From contig DBVX01000007.1 of assembly GCA_002308815.1 (NCBI GenBank), positions 3,193-13,213 of the forward strand: a stretch of DNA of 10,021 nt, read 5' to 3'. Shown here one piece after another: positions 1 to 6,760 of this stretch. Source of the stretch: Bacteroidales bacterium UBA1253 (GTDB lineage Bacteria; Bacteroidota; Bacteroidia; Bacteroidales; Paludibacteraceae). The position numbers and the translations under genes were made by a program. Below the pieces are notes generated by a model. It saw nothing but the letters and a program-made list of their open reading frames with translations. It was not told the DNA's origin and did no database searches. Position 1 is the first letter of the stretch; every line of letters begins with the position of its first letter.

Positions 1-1658
1 TTGATGGACTTCTTAGGAGTCTTCTCGAACTCGTGGGGGTAGAGTTTGATTTGCGCTATCTGCTCGTAGTTGGCGAGTTGCTCGTTGAGTGCCTTGCGGT
101 TCGCCTCCATCTGCTCATCCACCTGCTCGCGACTCATTCCCTCCGCATCCACGTCCTCGAAGTTCGGGCAGACTAGAGCTACCAGTTTACCTTCGTGCTG
201 AATGACCAGCGACTCCAGAACAAACGGCATGTTGTTCAGTTTCGCCTCTATCTCCTCTGGGTAGATGTTCTGCCCGGACGCGCCGAGCATCATCGTCTTG
301 TTGCGCCCCTTGATGAACAGGAATCCGTCCCCGTCAATCAAACCGAGGTCGCCCGTCCGGAGCCAGCCGTCTTTGGTGAACACCTTCTTGGTGGCTTCCT
401 TGTTGTTATGGTAGCCCGCCATCACATTCTCGCCCCTTACCTCAATCTCACCCACACCGTCTTTGTCGGGACGGCTGATACGCGCCTCCATAATGCCTTT
501 CAGCGGCTGACCGCACGACAGCGGACGGAAACTCTCCGCAGGGGTGTAGGATATGAGGGGTGCACATTCGGTCATGCCGTAGCCTACGGTCACGGGGAAA
601 TGTAATCTGTGAAGGAACATCTCCACCTCAGGGTTCAGCGGAGCACCACCGATAATCACCTCGCGGAAACTGCCGCCGAATGCCTCCACGAGTGTCTCGC
701 GCACCTTCTTGTAAATCACCTCGTCAAGGAAAGGTACTCGCAGCACCCAGCTGACAGGACGCTTCGTTATTTGCGGAACTATCAGTTTCTTGTAGATTTT
801 CTCCAGTACCAGCGGCACCGACAGGATGACCGTCGGTTTGACCTCGGAGAAGGCTTGCAATAAAACTTTCGGGGATGGTGTTCTTCCTATCAGGTGAAGA
901 TGACCTCCTGCCGCCAGACAGGCCAGCAGGTCGAACGCGCAACCGTAGGCATGAGCCAGAGGAAGAAAACCAACGTGCCGGCAGCCGGGGAAGATAAGTC
1001 CGCTCTCAAAACCCAACTTGATGTTGCCCGCAAGCGCGTTGCACGGGGTCAGCACGCCCTTGCTGAAACCCGTTGTGCCGCTTGTGTAGTTGATGGACGC
1101 AATGTCGCTGTTGGGACGCGGGTCGAAACGGACATCCTCGGGATTCAGACCTTCAGGATGCTCCTTTTGAAAGATGTCCTGCGCGGCAGTCCATGCGAAA
1201 TCATCCTTTCGCGCACCGGACCCCATCAGACGGGTGGCGAGAAGTTTGAAATCTGTCAGCGAGAAGACAGCCTCAATATCCATCATCTGGTCAAGATCCA
1301 GACCCTCCCAGATAAGGTCGGTCACGAACAGCAACTTCGCTTCCGAGTGGTTGATGATATGCAGCGCGTCATTCGGTTTGAAATCCTGCAGGATGGGGAC
1401 AACGGTCGCGCCGTAGAGTATGGAGGCGAGATATACGGACACCCAGTTGGCGTTGTTCCTACCCATCACGGCTATGCGGTCGTTCTTCTGTATGCCGCAT
1501 AACCGGAAGAGCGTGTGCAGTTTCATAATCCGCTCCGCCAGCTGGGCGTAGGTCAGGGTATTGGAGGTTCCGTAGTCGCTAACGGCATCCAGATTCCAGT
1601 TCGTGCGGAAACTCCGTTCATAGATATTCACGAAGTTCCATTGCGGGTCTGTCAGCAT
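1..1658 (-). CDS. Long-chain acyl-CoA synthetase (AMP-forming), nearly complete, C-terminus cut by the window edge
   Basis: This enzyme activates fatty acids to acyl-CoA through an acyl-adenylate, using ATP and CoA, probably at the inner face of the membrane. I read 552 codons without a stop. The ANL-superfamily motifs appear in order: the phosphate-binding loop YTSGTTGFSKGV (residues 191-202), GYGMTE (359-364), the ATP-ribose aspartate in TGD (D437), and the hinge region GRNKTMMLGASGQNIYPEE (451-469). The readable sequence ends at FEKTPKKSI, where this family normally has its lysine-rich tail, so probably only about 10-20 residues are missing. The ATG start lies 12 nt after the stop of the upstream membrane-protein gene, so the two are probably co-transcribed. 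No Shine-Dalgarno is visible, as is usual in Bacteroidetes. It resembles the FadD15/long-chain AMP-ligase branch; the exact chain length cannot be read from sequence. Confidence 0.93.
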   Translation of the reverse strand, partial: MLTDPQWNFVNIYERSFRTNWNLDAVSDYGTSNTLTYAQLAERIMKLHTLFRLCGIQKNDRIAVMGRNNANWVSVYLASILYGATVVPILQDFKPNDALHIINHSEAKLLFVTDLIWEGLDLDQMMDIEAVFSLTDFKLLATRLMGSGARKDDFAWTAAQDIFQKEHPEGLNPEDVRFDPRPNSDIASINYTSGTTGFSKGVLTPCNALAGNIKLGFESGLIFPGCRHVGFLPLAHAYGCAFDLLACLAAGGHLHLIGRTPSPKVLLQAFSEVKPTVILSVPLVLEKIYKKLIVPQITKRPVSWVLRVPFLDEVIYKKVRETLVEAFGGSFREVIIGGAPLNPEVEMFLHRLHFPVTVGYGMTECAPLISYTPAESFRPLSCGQPLKGIMEARISRPDKDGVGEIEVRGENVMAGYHNNKEATKKVFTKDGWLRTGDLGLIDGDGFLFIKGRNKTMMLGASGQNIYPEEIEAKLNNMPFVLESLVIQHEGKLVALVCPNFEDVDAEGMSREQVDEQMEANRKALNEQLANYEQIAQIKLYPHEFEKTPKKSI

Positions 1659-1670
1659 AGATGTACGGGT

Positions 1671-2096
1671 TTAATCAACAGGCAGATTCAGAATATCGTC
1701 CTTACGGGGTGCGGACGAAGGTCTGACTGAGATAATGGAATCCACGATGTACTCGCTTTTCCCTCTCCATGGGAGGGTGCCTAAATAGCGATGCCAATGG
1801 AGTTTGATCTGCGAGGTGCTGCCTGACTCGATCTGGTTGGCTATGCGGCTGTTGTCCACCGAGAAGCGGAACTCGTTGCTCTGTATCGTGGCGTTTGAGT
1901 TCTTTGAGTTGTAGCCGGTTTGGATCATCTTGCCCTCATAGGTCTTGAAGACGAATCCTTCTTTCTGGAAGTAGTTGATGTCGCCCTCGTTCACGCCTTC
2001 GCTATAGACGAAGAAGAACTTGACATAGACGAAAATGCTCAGACCGAGCAGCAGAATGAGGCTTGTCCAAAGTCCGACTTTCCCTTTTGTGGTCAT
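1671..2096 (-). CDS. Small membrane-anchored protein of unknown function
   Basis: This is a 141-residue protein that I can assign only to a Bacteroidales family of unknown function. It has a short basic N-terminus, one hydrophobic segment (about residues 8-30), then a soluble domain of about 110 residues with aromatic-rich stretches such as FKTYEGKMIQTGY (50-62) and a conserved-looking LPWRGKSEYIVDSI (108-121). The likely topology is a single N-terminal anchor with the rest outside the cytoplasm. I chose the ATG at 2096. A TTG 14 codons upstream also keeps the frame, but it overlaps the -7 box of the promoter, so it is unlikely. From memory, similar proteins are often labelled 6-phosphogluconate dehydrogenase in databases. 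Nothing here supports that: there is no Rossmann nucleotide-binding motif and the protein is far too short. It is probably co-transcribed with the acyl-CoA synthetase 12 nt downstream. Confidence 0.8.
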   Translation of the reverse strand: MTTKGKVGLWTSLILLLGLSIFVYVKFFFVYSEGVNEGDINYFQKEGFVFKTYEGKMIQTGYNSKNSNATIQSNEFRFSVDNSRIANQIESGSTSQIKLHWHRYLGTLPWRGKSEYIVDSIISVRPSSAPRKDDILNLPVD

Positions 2097-2135
2097 AGTG
2101 TATGGTTTTTTGTCTTTAAAAGAATAAAAGTGGGG

Positions 2136-2168
2136 CAAAAATAAGGCATTAATTTCAGGTACGCAAAA
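2136..2168 (-). promoter_or_regulatory. Bacteroidetes-type promoter for the membrane protein/acyl-CoA synthetase unit
   Basis: On the minus strand a TTTTG (2168-2164) is followed, after a 20-nt spacer, by TATTTTTG (2143-2136). This fits the sigma-ABfr consensus of a -33 TTG element and a -7 TAnnTTTG box. It would start transcription near 2129, giving a leader of about 33 nt before the ATG at 2096. It lies immediately after the ribD stop codon, which marks the start of a new transcription unit. Confidence 0.65.
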
Positions 2169-2171
2169 TAT

Positions 2172-3206
2172 TCAGCGATGGAAAATAATCTCGCATGAAT
2201 CTGAACAACGATTCAGCGTATATAGCAGATGCCCCTCCACGCGGCATTGCGGGACGGCAGGCAACTGCACCTCCGGCGCGGGCACGCCATCTCCGATGCG
2301 GACAGGAGAGACCTCTATGTGCATCTCGTCCCAGATTCCTGAATCAATGATGGTGTCAAGCCATATCCTGCCGCCCTCCACCATCAGCGAATGGATGCCA
2401 CGTCCGGCAAGGTCGGCCAGTATATGCTGCCAGTCCGTGTTGCTCTCATACACAACCGTTTCGCTTTCTGTGGAGAAGATTCGGAAGTCGCGCGGCACCA
2501 CGTGATGCCTGTCGGGGAGCACTCGTACCGGGTTGCGCCCCGACCAGCGGGTGGTCAGCAGGCGCGGGTTGTCCAGCAGGGCGGTACGGGTGCCGACCAT
2601 GATAGCCATATTCTCCGCCCGCATCTGATGCACCAGTTGCTTGGTCACGGCGTTGGATATGACTAATGGCTTGTCGCCGCGTTCCGTATAGTCAAGAAAA
2701 CCGTCCGCCGTCTGCGCCCATTTGAGAACGACATAGGGACGGTGACGTTCGTGCAGGCAGATAAACCGTTTGTTCAACGCTCTGCACTCCTCCTCCAGTA
2801 TGTTTGTCACGACCTCAATGCCCGCTTCCCTGAGCATCGCTATGCCTCTGCCGCTCACCTTCTCGTTCGGGTCGAGACAGCCGACCACCACACGGGGAAT
2901 ACGTTTCTCTATCAACAGTTTGGCGCAGGGAGGTGTCTTGCCGTAATGGCTGCACGGCTCCAGACTGACGTACAGGGTGCAGTCCTCAAACGAGACAACA
3001 CCTTTTTCTTCCGCCTCGCGAAAACAGTTCACCTCCGCATGCGGACCGCCAAACGCCTCGTGCCATCCCTCCGCCACAATCTCGTCTTGCCCCGTACTGT
3101 CAATATGCACCAGCACGGCACCCACCATCGGATTGGGGGCGACATAGTATTCGCCCAGACGTGCCAACTGAAGGCAACGGCGTATGTATTTCTCATGTAA
3201 AATCAT
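2172..3206 (-). CDS. ribD: Bifunctional riboflavin biosynthesis deaminase/reductase RibD
   Basis: RibD catalyses two consecutive steps of riboflavin synthesis in the cytoplasm: zinc-dependent deamination of the diaminopyrimidine made by GTP cyclohydrolase II, then NADPH-dependent reduction of the ribosyl side chain. The N-terminal deaminase domain (about residues 1-145) shows HAE (H56, E58 as proton shuttle) and EPCSHYGKTPPC with zinc ligands C85 and C94, in the same 9-residue spacing as E. coli RibD. The C-terminal reductase domain (about 150-344) has the family's VLKWAQTADG motif and MVEGG near residue 275. The length of 344 aa is normal. The ATG start is 8 nt after the ruvC stop, so it is the last gene of the sufB-divIC-ruvC-ribD run. 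No other rib gene is in the window, so it is separated from the rest of its pathway here. Confidence 0.96.
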   Translation of the reverse strand: MILHEKYIRRCLQLARLGEYYVAPNPMVGAVLVHIDSTGQDEIVAEGWHEAFGGPHAEVNCFREAEEKGVVSFEDCTLYVSLEPCSHYGKTPPCAKLLIEKRIPRVVVGCLDPNEKVSGRGIAMLREAGIEVVTNILEEECRALNKRFICLHERHRPYVVLKWAQTADGFLDYTERGDKPLVISNAVTKQLVHQMRAENMAIMVGTRTALLDNPRLLTTRWSGRNPVRVLPDRHHVVPRDFRIFSTESETVVYESNTDWQHILADLAGRGIHSLMVEGGRIWLDTIIDSGIWDEMHIEVSPVRIGDGVPAPEVQLPAVPQCRVEGHLLYTLNRCSDSCEIIFHR

Positions 3207-3214
3207 AAGGAATC

Positions 3215-3856
3215 TTACTTGCGGCCTGCCAACGCAGCCATCAGTTTCTGATTGGGAGAGGAAGAGGGCGAACCCGCCAGCCCGCGCTGTTTGGCGTACT
3301 GCGTCCAGTTCTTTGCCCCGTGCTCGGCGGAGAAGGGCAGACCTAATTGCAGAAAATGGCAGTAGGCGATGGCGAGCGCGTCGGTCGCGTCCAAGTGCCT
3401 GCCGTCTGACAGCCGGTTGCCCTCCACCGACAGATCAAGTTTGAGGAAACGCACCAGCATGTCCGCCACCTGCTGTTTGGTCGAATGACCGTTGCCCGTA
3501 ATCGCCATCTTGATTTTCATCGGCGAGTACTCATAGACGGGCAAATCTCTGCTCAACGCGGCGGCTATCGCCACGCCTTGCGCATGGACTATCTTGATCA
3601 TCGTCTGCGGGTTCTTGTCCACGAACTGCGTCTCGATGGCAAGGCACGTGGGATGATGTGTGTCTATCAGTTCCTGAAGGAAGAAGAACTCTTTCTGCAG
3701 CCGCGCGTACTGCCCGTCCGTCTTCCTCACGTCCAGCACGTCGAATAACGCCGTTTCGGTATGCTGTCCCTCCGAATCAAGGATGGCATACCCCATCAGA
3801 AGCGTTCCGGGGTCAATGCCGAGGATACGGTGCCGTTTGACCAGTCTGTCCTGCAT
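3215..3856 (-). CDS. ruvC: Crossover junction endodeoxyribonuclease RuvC
   Basis: RuvC resolves Holliday junctions by symmetric strand cleavage, working with the RuvAB branch-migration motor. The RNase H-like fold and its four acidic metal ligands are readable: D15 in GIDPGT, E75 in LAIETQF, and D156 and D159 in LDATDALAIA. The core ends near residue 172; the remaining roughly 40 residues form a tail with a Ser/Pro-rich stretch, making it (213 aa) longer than the roughly 173-aa E. coli protein. The ATG at 3856 is one base after the stop of the DivIC-like gene, suggesting translational coupling. The first seven residues precede the usual family start, and no better start codon is seen between. 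Confidence 0.96.
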   Translation of the reverse strand: MQDRLVKRHRILGIDPGTLLMGYAILDSEGQHTETALFDVLDVRKTDGQYARLQKEFFFLQELIDTHHPTCLAIETQFVDKNPQTMIKIVHAQGVAIAAALSRDLPVYEYSPMKIKMAITGNGHSTKQQVADMLVRFLKLDLSVEGNRLSDGRHLDATDALAIAYCHFLQLGLPFSAEHGAKNWTQYAKQRGLAGSPSSSPNQKLMAALAGRK

Positions 3857-3857
3857 C

Positions 3858-4181
3858 TCAATGACCTATCAGATAGACATCCTCCCTGTCCGTATGCATA
3901 TAGTAATGCTCGCGGGCGAAGCGTTCCAGCGAGTCCGTGTTGCCCATCGTGCGTATCTCGCGGTGGCACTCGTCTATCTGCCTGCGTGTGCGGTCAATCT
4001 GCGCCTGCGTCTGGCGGATGCGCCGGCTGCGGCGGAACGAACTGACCGGACTCTTCTCGCCCGACAAGAAGATTATAGCGAGAAAAAGCAGCAGCACAAC
4101 CACATACTTGTTGAGCAGCATACGCTGCCACAGGGGGCGTGTGTCTTCTTCCTGATTGAAGCGAGTGAAGAAAAGTTTCAT
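3858..4181 (-). CDS. DivIC/FtsB-family septum formation initiator protein
   Basis: This is a 107-residue bitopic membrane protein of the FtsB/DivIC family, which bridges divisome components (FtsL and FtsQ/DivIB partners) during septum formation. It has a short cytoplasmic N-terminus, one transmembrane helix (about residues 24-40), a basic, heptad-like coiled coil (about 46-80), and the family's C-terminal pattern: LERFAREHYYMHTDREDVYLI resembles the LEKYARE-Y-M-DNEDIYII ending seen in Bacteroidetes homologues. The size is typical. It starts 28 nt after the sufB stop, with no promoter or terminator visible in the gap, and ends one base before the ruvC ATG. This makes it the link between sufB and the recombination and riboflavin genes. 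The family assignment rests on architecture and the C-terminal motif. Confidence 0.87.
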   Translation of the reverse strand: MKLFFTRFNQEEDTRPLWQRMLLNKYVVVLLLFLAIIFLSGEKSPVSSFRRSRRIRQTQAQIDRTRRQIDECHREIRTMGNTDSLERFAREHYYMHTDREDVYLIGH

Positions 4182-4209
4182 AGTCAGTTGGTTTGTTCTT
4201 GTGTTTGTT

Positions 4210-5646
4210 TTATCCGATGCTTCCTTCGAGGCTGACTTGCAGCAGTTTCTGCGCTTCGACGGCGAACTCCATCGGCAGCTTGTCCATCACCTGTTTGGCG
4301 TAGCCGTTCACAATCAGTCCGACGGCATCCTCCTCGCTTATGCCCCGCTGGCGGCAGTAGAACAACTGATCCTCGGAAATCTTCGATGTAGTCGCCTCAT
4401 GCTCCACGACCGCCGTGGGATTGGCTATCTGTATGTCCGGGAAGGTATGTGCCCCGCAGCGGTCACCCAGCAGCAGCGAGTCACACTGGCTGTAGTTGCG
4501 CGCGCCCGTAGCACGGCTGCCCACCTTCACCAGCCCGCGGTAGGCGTTCTGGCTCCTGCCCGCTGAAATGCCCTTGCTCACGATGCGCGATCGGGTATTC
4601 CTGCCCAGATGAATCATCTTCGTACCCGTGTCCGCCTGCTGGAGATTGTTGGTCAGCGCCACCGAGTAGAACTCTGCCGACGAGTTGTCGCCTTTCAGGA
4701 TGCAACTTGGATATTTCCATGTGATGGCGGAGCCTGTCTCCACCTGCGTCCAGTTCAAGCGGGCGTTCTCGTAGGTGATGCCGCGCTTCGTCACGAAATT
4801 GTAAATGCCGCCCTTGCCGTCCTTGTCGCCAGGGTACCAGTTCTGAACGGTGGAGTATTTCACTTCGCCGTCTTTGTGCACGATGATTTCCACGATGGCG
4901 GCGTGCAACTGGTTCTCATCGCGCCGGGGAGCGGTACAGCCCTCCAGATAGGACAGATAGCCGCCCTCGTCGCAAACCAGCAGCGTGCGCTCGAACTGAC
5001 CCGTCCTGCCCGCATTGATGCGGAAATAGGTGCTCAGTTCCATCGGACAGCGCACGCCCTTCGGGATATAGACAAACGAGCCGTCCGAAAAGACCGCCGA
5101 ATTAAGAGCCGCATAGAAATTGTCCGAATAGGGAACGACAGAGCCTAAATATTTCTGTACTAATTCGGGATAGTGCTGCACTGCCTCACTGATGGAGCAG
5201 AACAATATGCCCTGGCGCATCAGCGTCTCACGGAACGTGGTCTTCACCGACACCGAGTCCATCACAGCATCCACCGCCATATTGCCCGCCAACGCCTCAC
5301 GCTCCTCCAACGGGATGCCCAGTTTGTCGAAGGTCTTCATCACCTCCGGATCAATCTCCTTCATTTCGGAGGAGTCTTTTGCCGTCTTCGGCGCGGCATA
5401 ATAGGAAATGGCTTGGAAATCAATATCGGGAATGGTCAGGTGTGCCCAATGGGGCGGGGACATCTGTTTCCACTTGCGATAAGCCTTCAAGCGGAAATCC
5501 AGCAGCCAGTCCGGTTCGTTCTTCTTGCGGGAGATAAGCCGCACCACATCCTCGCTGATTCCGCAGGGGATGACATCCGTTTCCACATCCGTGGTGAAAC
5601 CGTATTTGTAGTCACGGTCGGCTATCTGTCGTATGTCCTGATTCAT
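4210..5646 (-). CDS. sufB: Fe-S cluster assembly scaffold protein SufB
   Basis: SufB is the scaffold subunit of the SufBC2D complex, which builds Fe-S clusters in the cytosol from sulfur delivered by SufS/SufE or SufU and energy from the SufC ATPase. Numbering from the ATG at 5646 (478 aa), residues needed in E. coli SufB are found at a constant offset of 17: R209 and N211, C237 in LEGCTAP, Q268 and W270 in VQNW, C388, and the E415-H416-E417 triad. This separates it from SufD, which lacks the set. A TTG six codons upstream also keeps the frame, but the ATG matches the family start ([16 protein letters not shown]). Directly downstream lies a DivIC-like gene, not sufC. Upstream, a terminator separates it from tRNA-Cys. 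I see no convincing promoter in the roughly 53-nt leader, only a weak TAGATTGT. Confidence 0.95.
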   Translation of the reverse strand: MNQDIRQIADRDYKYGFTTDVETDVIPCGISEDVVRLISRKKNEPDWLLDFRLKAYRKWKQMSPPHWAHLTIPDIDFQAISYYAAPKTAKDSSEMKEIDPEVMKTFDKLGIPLEEREALAGNMAVDAVMDSVSVKTTFRETLMRQGILFCSISEAVQHYPELVQKYLGSVVPYSDNFYAALNSAVFSDGSFVYIPKGVRCPMELSTYFRINAGRTGQFERTLLVCDEGGYLSYLEGCTAPRRDENQLHAAIVEIIVHKDGEVKYSTVQNWYPGDKDGKGGIYNFVTKRGITYENARLNWTQVETGSAITWKYPSCILKGDNSSAEFYSVALTNNLQQADTGTKMIHLGRNTRSRIVSKGISAGRSQNAYRGLVKVGSRATGARNYSQCDSLLLGDRCGAHTFPDIQIANPTAVVEHEATTSKISEDQLFYCRQRGISEEDAVGLIVNGYAKQVMDKLPMEFAVEAQKLLQVSLEGSIG

Positions 5647-5692
5647 CCTGCTATTTTTTGACAATCTATGCGCTGCACGCAGTCAGAAAAAC

Positions 5693-5720
5693 AAAAAACC
5701 GGAACCGTTGAGTGGTTCCG
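5693..5720 (-). terminator. Intrinsic terminator of tRNA-Cys
   Basis: On the minus strand a perfect 7-bp stem CGGAACC/GGTTCCG (arms 5720-5714 and 5706-5700, 7-nt loop) is followed one base later by TTTTTT and then GTTTTT. It sits 10 nt beyond the tRNA 3' end and about 54 nt before the sufB ATG. It is therefore placed to end the tRNA transcript, and any read-through would continue into sufB. No matching U-tract exists for the plus strand. Confidence 0.85.
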
Positions 5721-5730
5721 ATTTCGTTTG

Positions 5731-5801
5731 AGGTACCTAGCAGATTCGAACCGCTGTCCCCGGTTTTGCAGACCGGTCCCTAACCACTCGGGCAAGGTAC
5801 C
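5731..5801 (-). tRNA. tRNA-Cys (GCA anticodon)
   Basis: This is a 71-nt cloverleaf, read on the minus strand. The acceptor stem is GGTACCT/AGGTACC (7 bp). The D arm has a 3-bp CCC/GGG stem. The anticodon stem is CCGGT/ACCGG with loop CTGCAAA, giving anticodon GCA at 5769-5767. The variable loop is 4 nt, and the T arm is AGCGG-TTCGAAT-CTGCT with one G-U pair. The discriminator base is U (5731), the identity base for cysteinyl-tRNA synthetase. CCA is not encoded (the next bases are CAA). The gene has its own promoter upstream and a terminator downstream. Confidence 0.97.
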
Positions 5802-5845
5802 CTGTTCTCTCTGCGGAAAACACATTTTTCCACCGAAAGCGACCG

Positions 5846-5877
5846 CAAAAGTACGGTGTTTTTTTCATCTGACCAAA
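5846..5877 (-). promoter_or_regulatory. Bacteroidetes-type promoter for tRNA-Cys
   Basis: On the minus strand TTTG (5877-5874), a 20-nt spacer and TACTTTTG (5853-5846) match the -33/-7 sigma-ABfr pattern. Initiation near 5839 would give a leader of about 38 nt before the mature tRNA 5' end at 5801. It lies back to back with the plus-strand promoter at 5881-5913. Confidence 0.7.
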
Positions 5878-5880
5878 TAT

Positions 5881-5913
5881 TTTTTGCATTTTGCGTCTTT
5901 TATTTTACTTTTG
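5881..5913 (+). promoter_or_regulatory. Bacteroidetes-type promoter for the omega-amidase/recJ unit
   Basis: TTTTTG (5881-5886), a 19-nt spacer and TACTTTTG (5906-5913) match the -33/-7 sigma-ABfr pattern. The expected start near 5920 leaves a leader of about 28 nt before the ATG at 5948. The -7 box and the next five bases (TACTTTTGCGGTC) are identical to those of the divergent tRNA-Cys promoter. Confidence 0.7.
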
Positions 5914-5947
5914 CGGTCATTTGTGATACGAAACGAAAGTTTGAGCC

Positions 5948-6760
5948 ATGTTTCGAGTAGCCGTTCTGCAATACCCAATTATTTGGGCGGATAAGGAGGC
6001 GAACCTCCGCGCCGCCGTCAGACGTATCAAACGCATAAAAGGGAAAGCCGATGTGGCTCTGCTCCCCGAGATGTTCTCCACCGGATTCTGCACCGACCGT
6101 CCCGAACTTGCAGAAACCATTGACGGACGCACCATCCGAACCCTCCAGCGGACAGCCGATGAGACCGGCATCGCCGTCTGCGGATCGTTCATTTGCGAGG
6201 AGCTGACCACCACCCACCTCAACGCCGGCGAGCAGGAGCAGCGCACGCTCTACAACCGTGGCTTCTTCCTCCGCCCGAACGGCCGCCCGACCTTCGTGGA
6301 CAAGGCGCACCTCTACGCCCACAGCCGCGAGGACCGGTTCTTCACGGCGGGCAACGAGCGCACGCTTATCGAATACAAGGGGGTCAGGATGCGCCTGCTC
6401 ATCTGCTACGACCTGCGCTTCCCCGTCTGGGCGCGCAATGACAAGGACACTCCTTACGACCTCCTGCTGGTCGCCGCCAACTGGCCCGAGATACGCATCC
6501 AGTACTGGGACGCGCTGATAGCGGCGCGGGCTGCTGAGAACCAGTGTTATATATGCGCCGCCAACCCTGTGGGCGATGACGGTATAGGGCTGCATTACAA
6601 TGGGCATTCGGTCGCCTACGACACCCATCTCAACCCCATTGTCCGTTTCCCCAACAACGCACAGGGCACGCGCATTGCCACTTTCGATATTGACAAACTC
6701 CACCATTTCCGCGAGGCGCTTCCTTTGTGGAGGGATGCCGACCGGTTCAGCCTGCTATGA
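5948..6760 (+). CDS. Nitrilase-superfamily amidase, probable omega-amidase (YafV/Nit2 type)
   Basis: This 270-residue carbon-nitrogen hydrolase has the Glu-Lys-Cys catalytic set of the nitrilase superfamily: E41 in LLPEMF, K119 in VDKAHLY and C153 in ICYDLRFP. The stretches LPEMFSTGF, CYDLRFPVWARN, ANWP and ARAAENQCY, together with the ending LPLWRDADRFSLL, closely resemble E. coli YafV. That enzyme hydrolyses 2-oxoglutaramate and the ketomethionine amide left by glutamine transaminases. The protein should be cytosolic; no signal peptide is visible. A loop at about residues 84-99 (hydrophilic, Thr/Glu/Gln-rich) seems longer than in YafV. The gene follows its own promoter and its TGA overlaps the recJ ATG (ATGA), so recJ is probably translationally coupled to it. 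The substrate is inferred from similarity; another small amide of the family remains possible. Confidence 0.88.
   Translation: MFRVAVLQYPIIWADKEANLRAAVRRIKRIKGKADVALLPEMFSTGFCTDRPELAETIDGRTIRTLQRTADETGIAVCGSFICEELTTTHLNAGEQEQRTLYNRGFFLRPNGRPTFVDKAHLYAHSREDRFFTAGNERTLIEYKGVRMRLLICYDLRFPVWARNDKDTPYDLLLVAANWPEIRIQYWDALIAARAAENQCYICAANPVGDDGIGLHYNGHSVAYDTHLNPIVRFPNNAQGTRIATFDIDKLHHFREALPLWRDADRFSLL

Noticed and set aside
195..1502. Several plus-strand frames opposite the acyl-CoA synthetase
   Set aside because: They overlap a continuous 552-codon gene with all adenylation motifs and show no motif of their own.
5661..5670. TAGATTGT on the minus strand as a sufB -7 box
   Set aside because: It departs from TAnnTTTG at the two last positions and has no TTG at 19-20 nt upstream, so it was not listed as a promoter.
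5669..5681. A TGCG-CTGCA-CGCA inverted repeat in the sufB leader, as a possible operator for an Fe-S-sensing regulator
   Set aside because: The arms are only 4 bp and do not match a site I can name; it is too short to call on its own.
5643..5825. A 60-codon minus-strand frame across tRNA-Cys
   Set aside because: It is a translation of the tRNA and its terminator, not a protein gene.
5900..6706. A 268-codon minus-strand frame opposite the omega-amidase
   Set aside because: It is antisense to a well-supported gene, runs over the plus-strand promoter, and shows no family motif.
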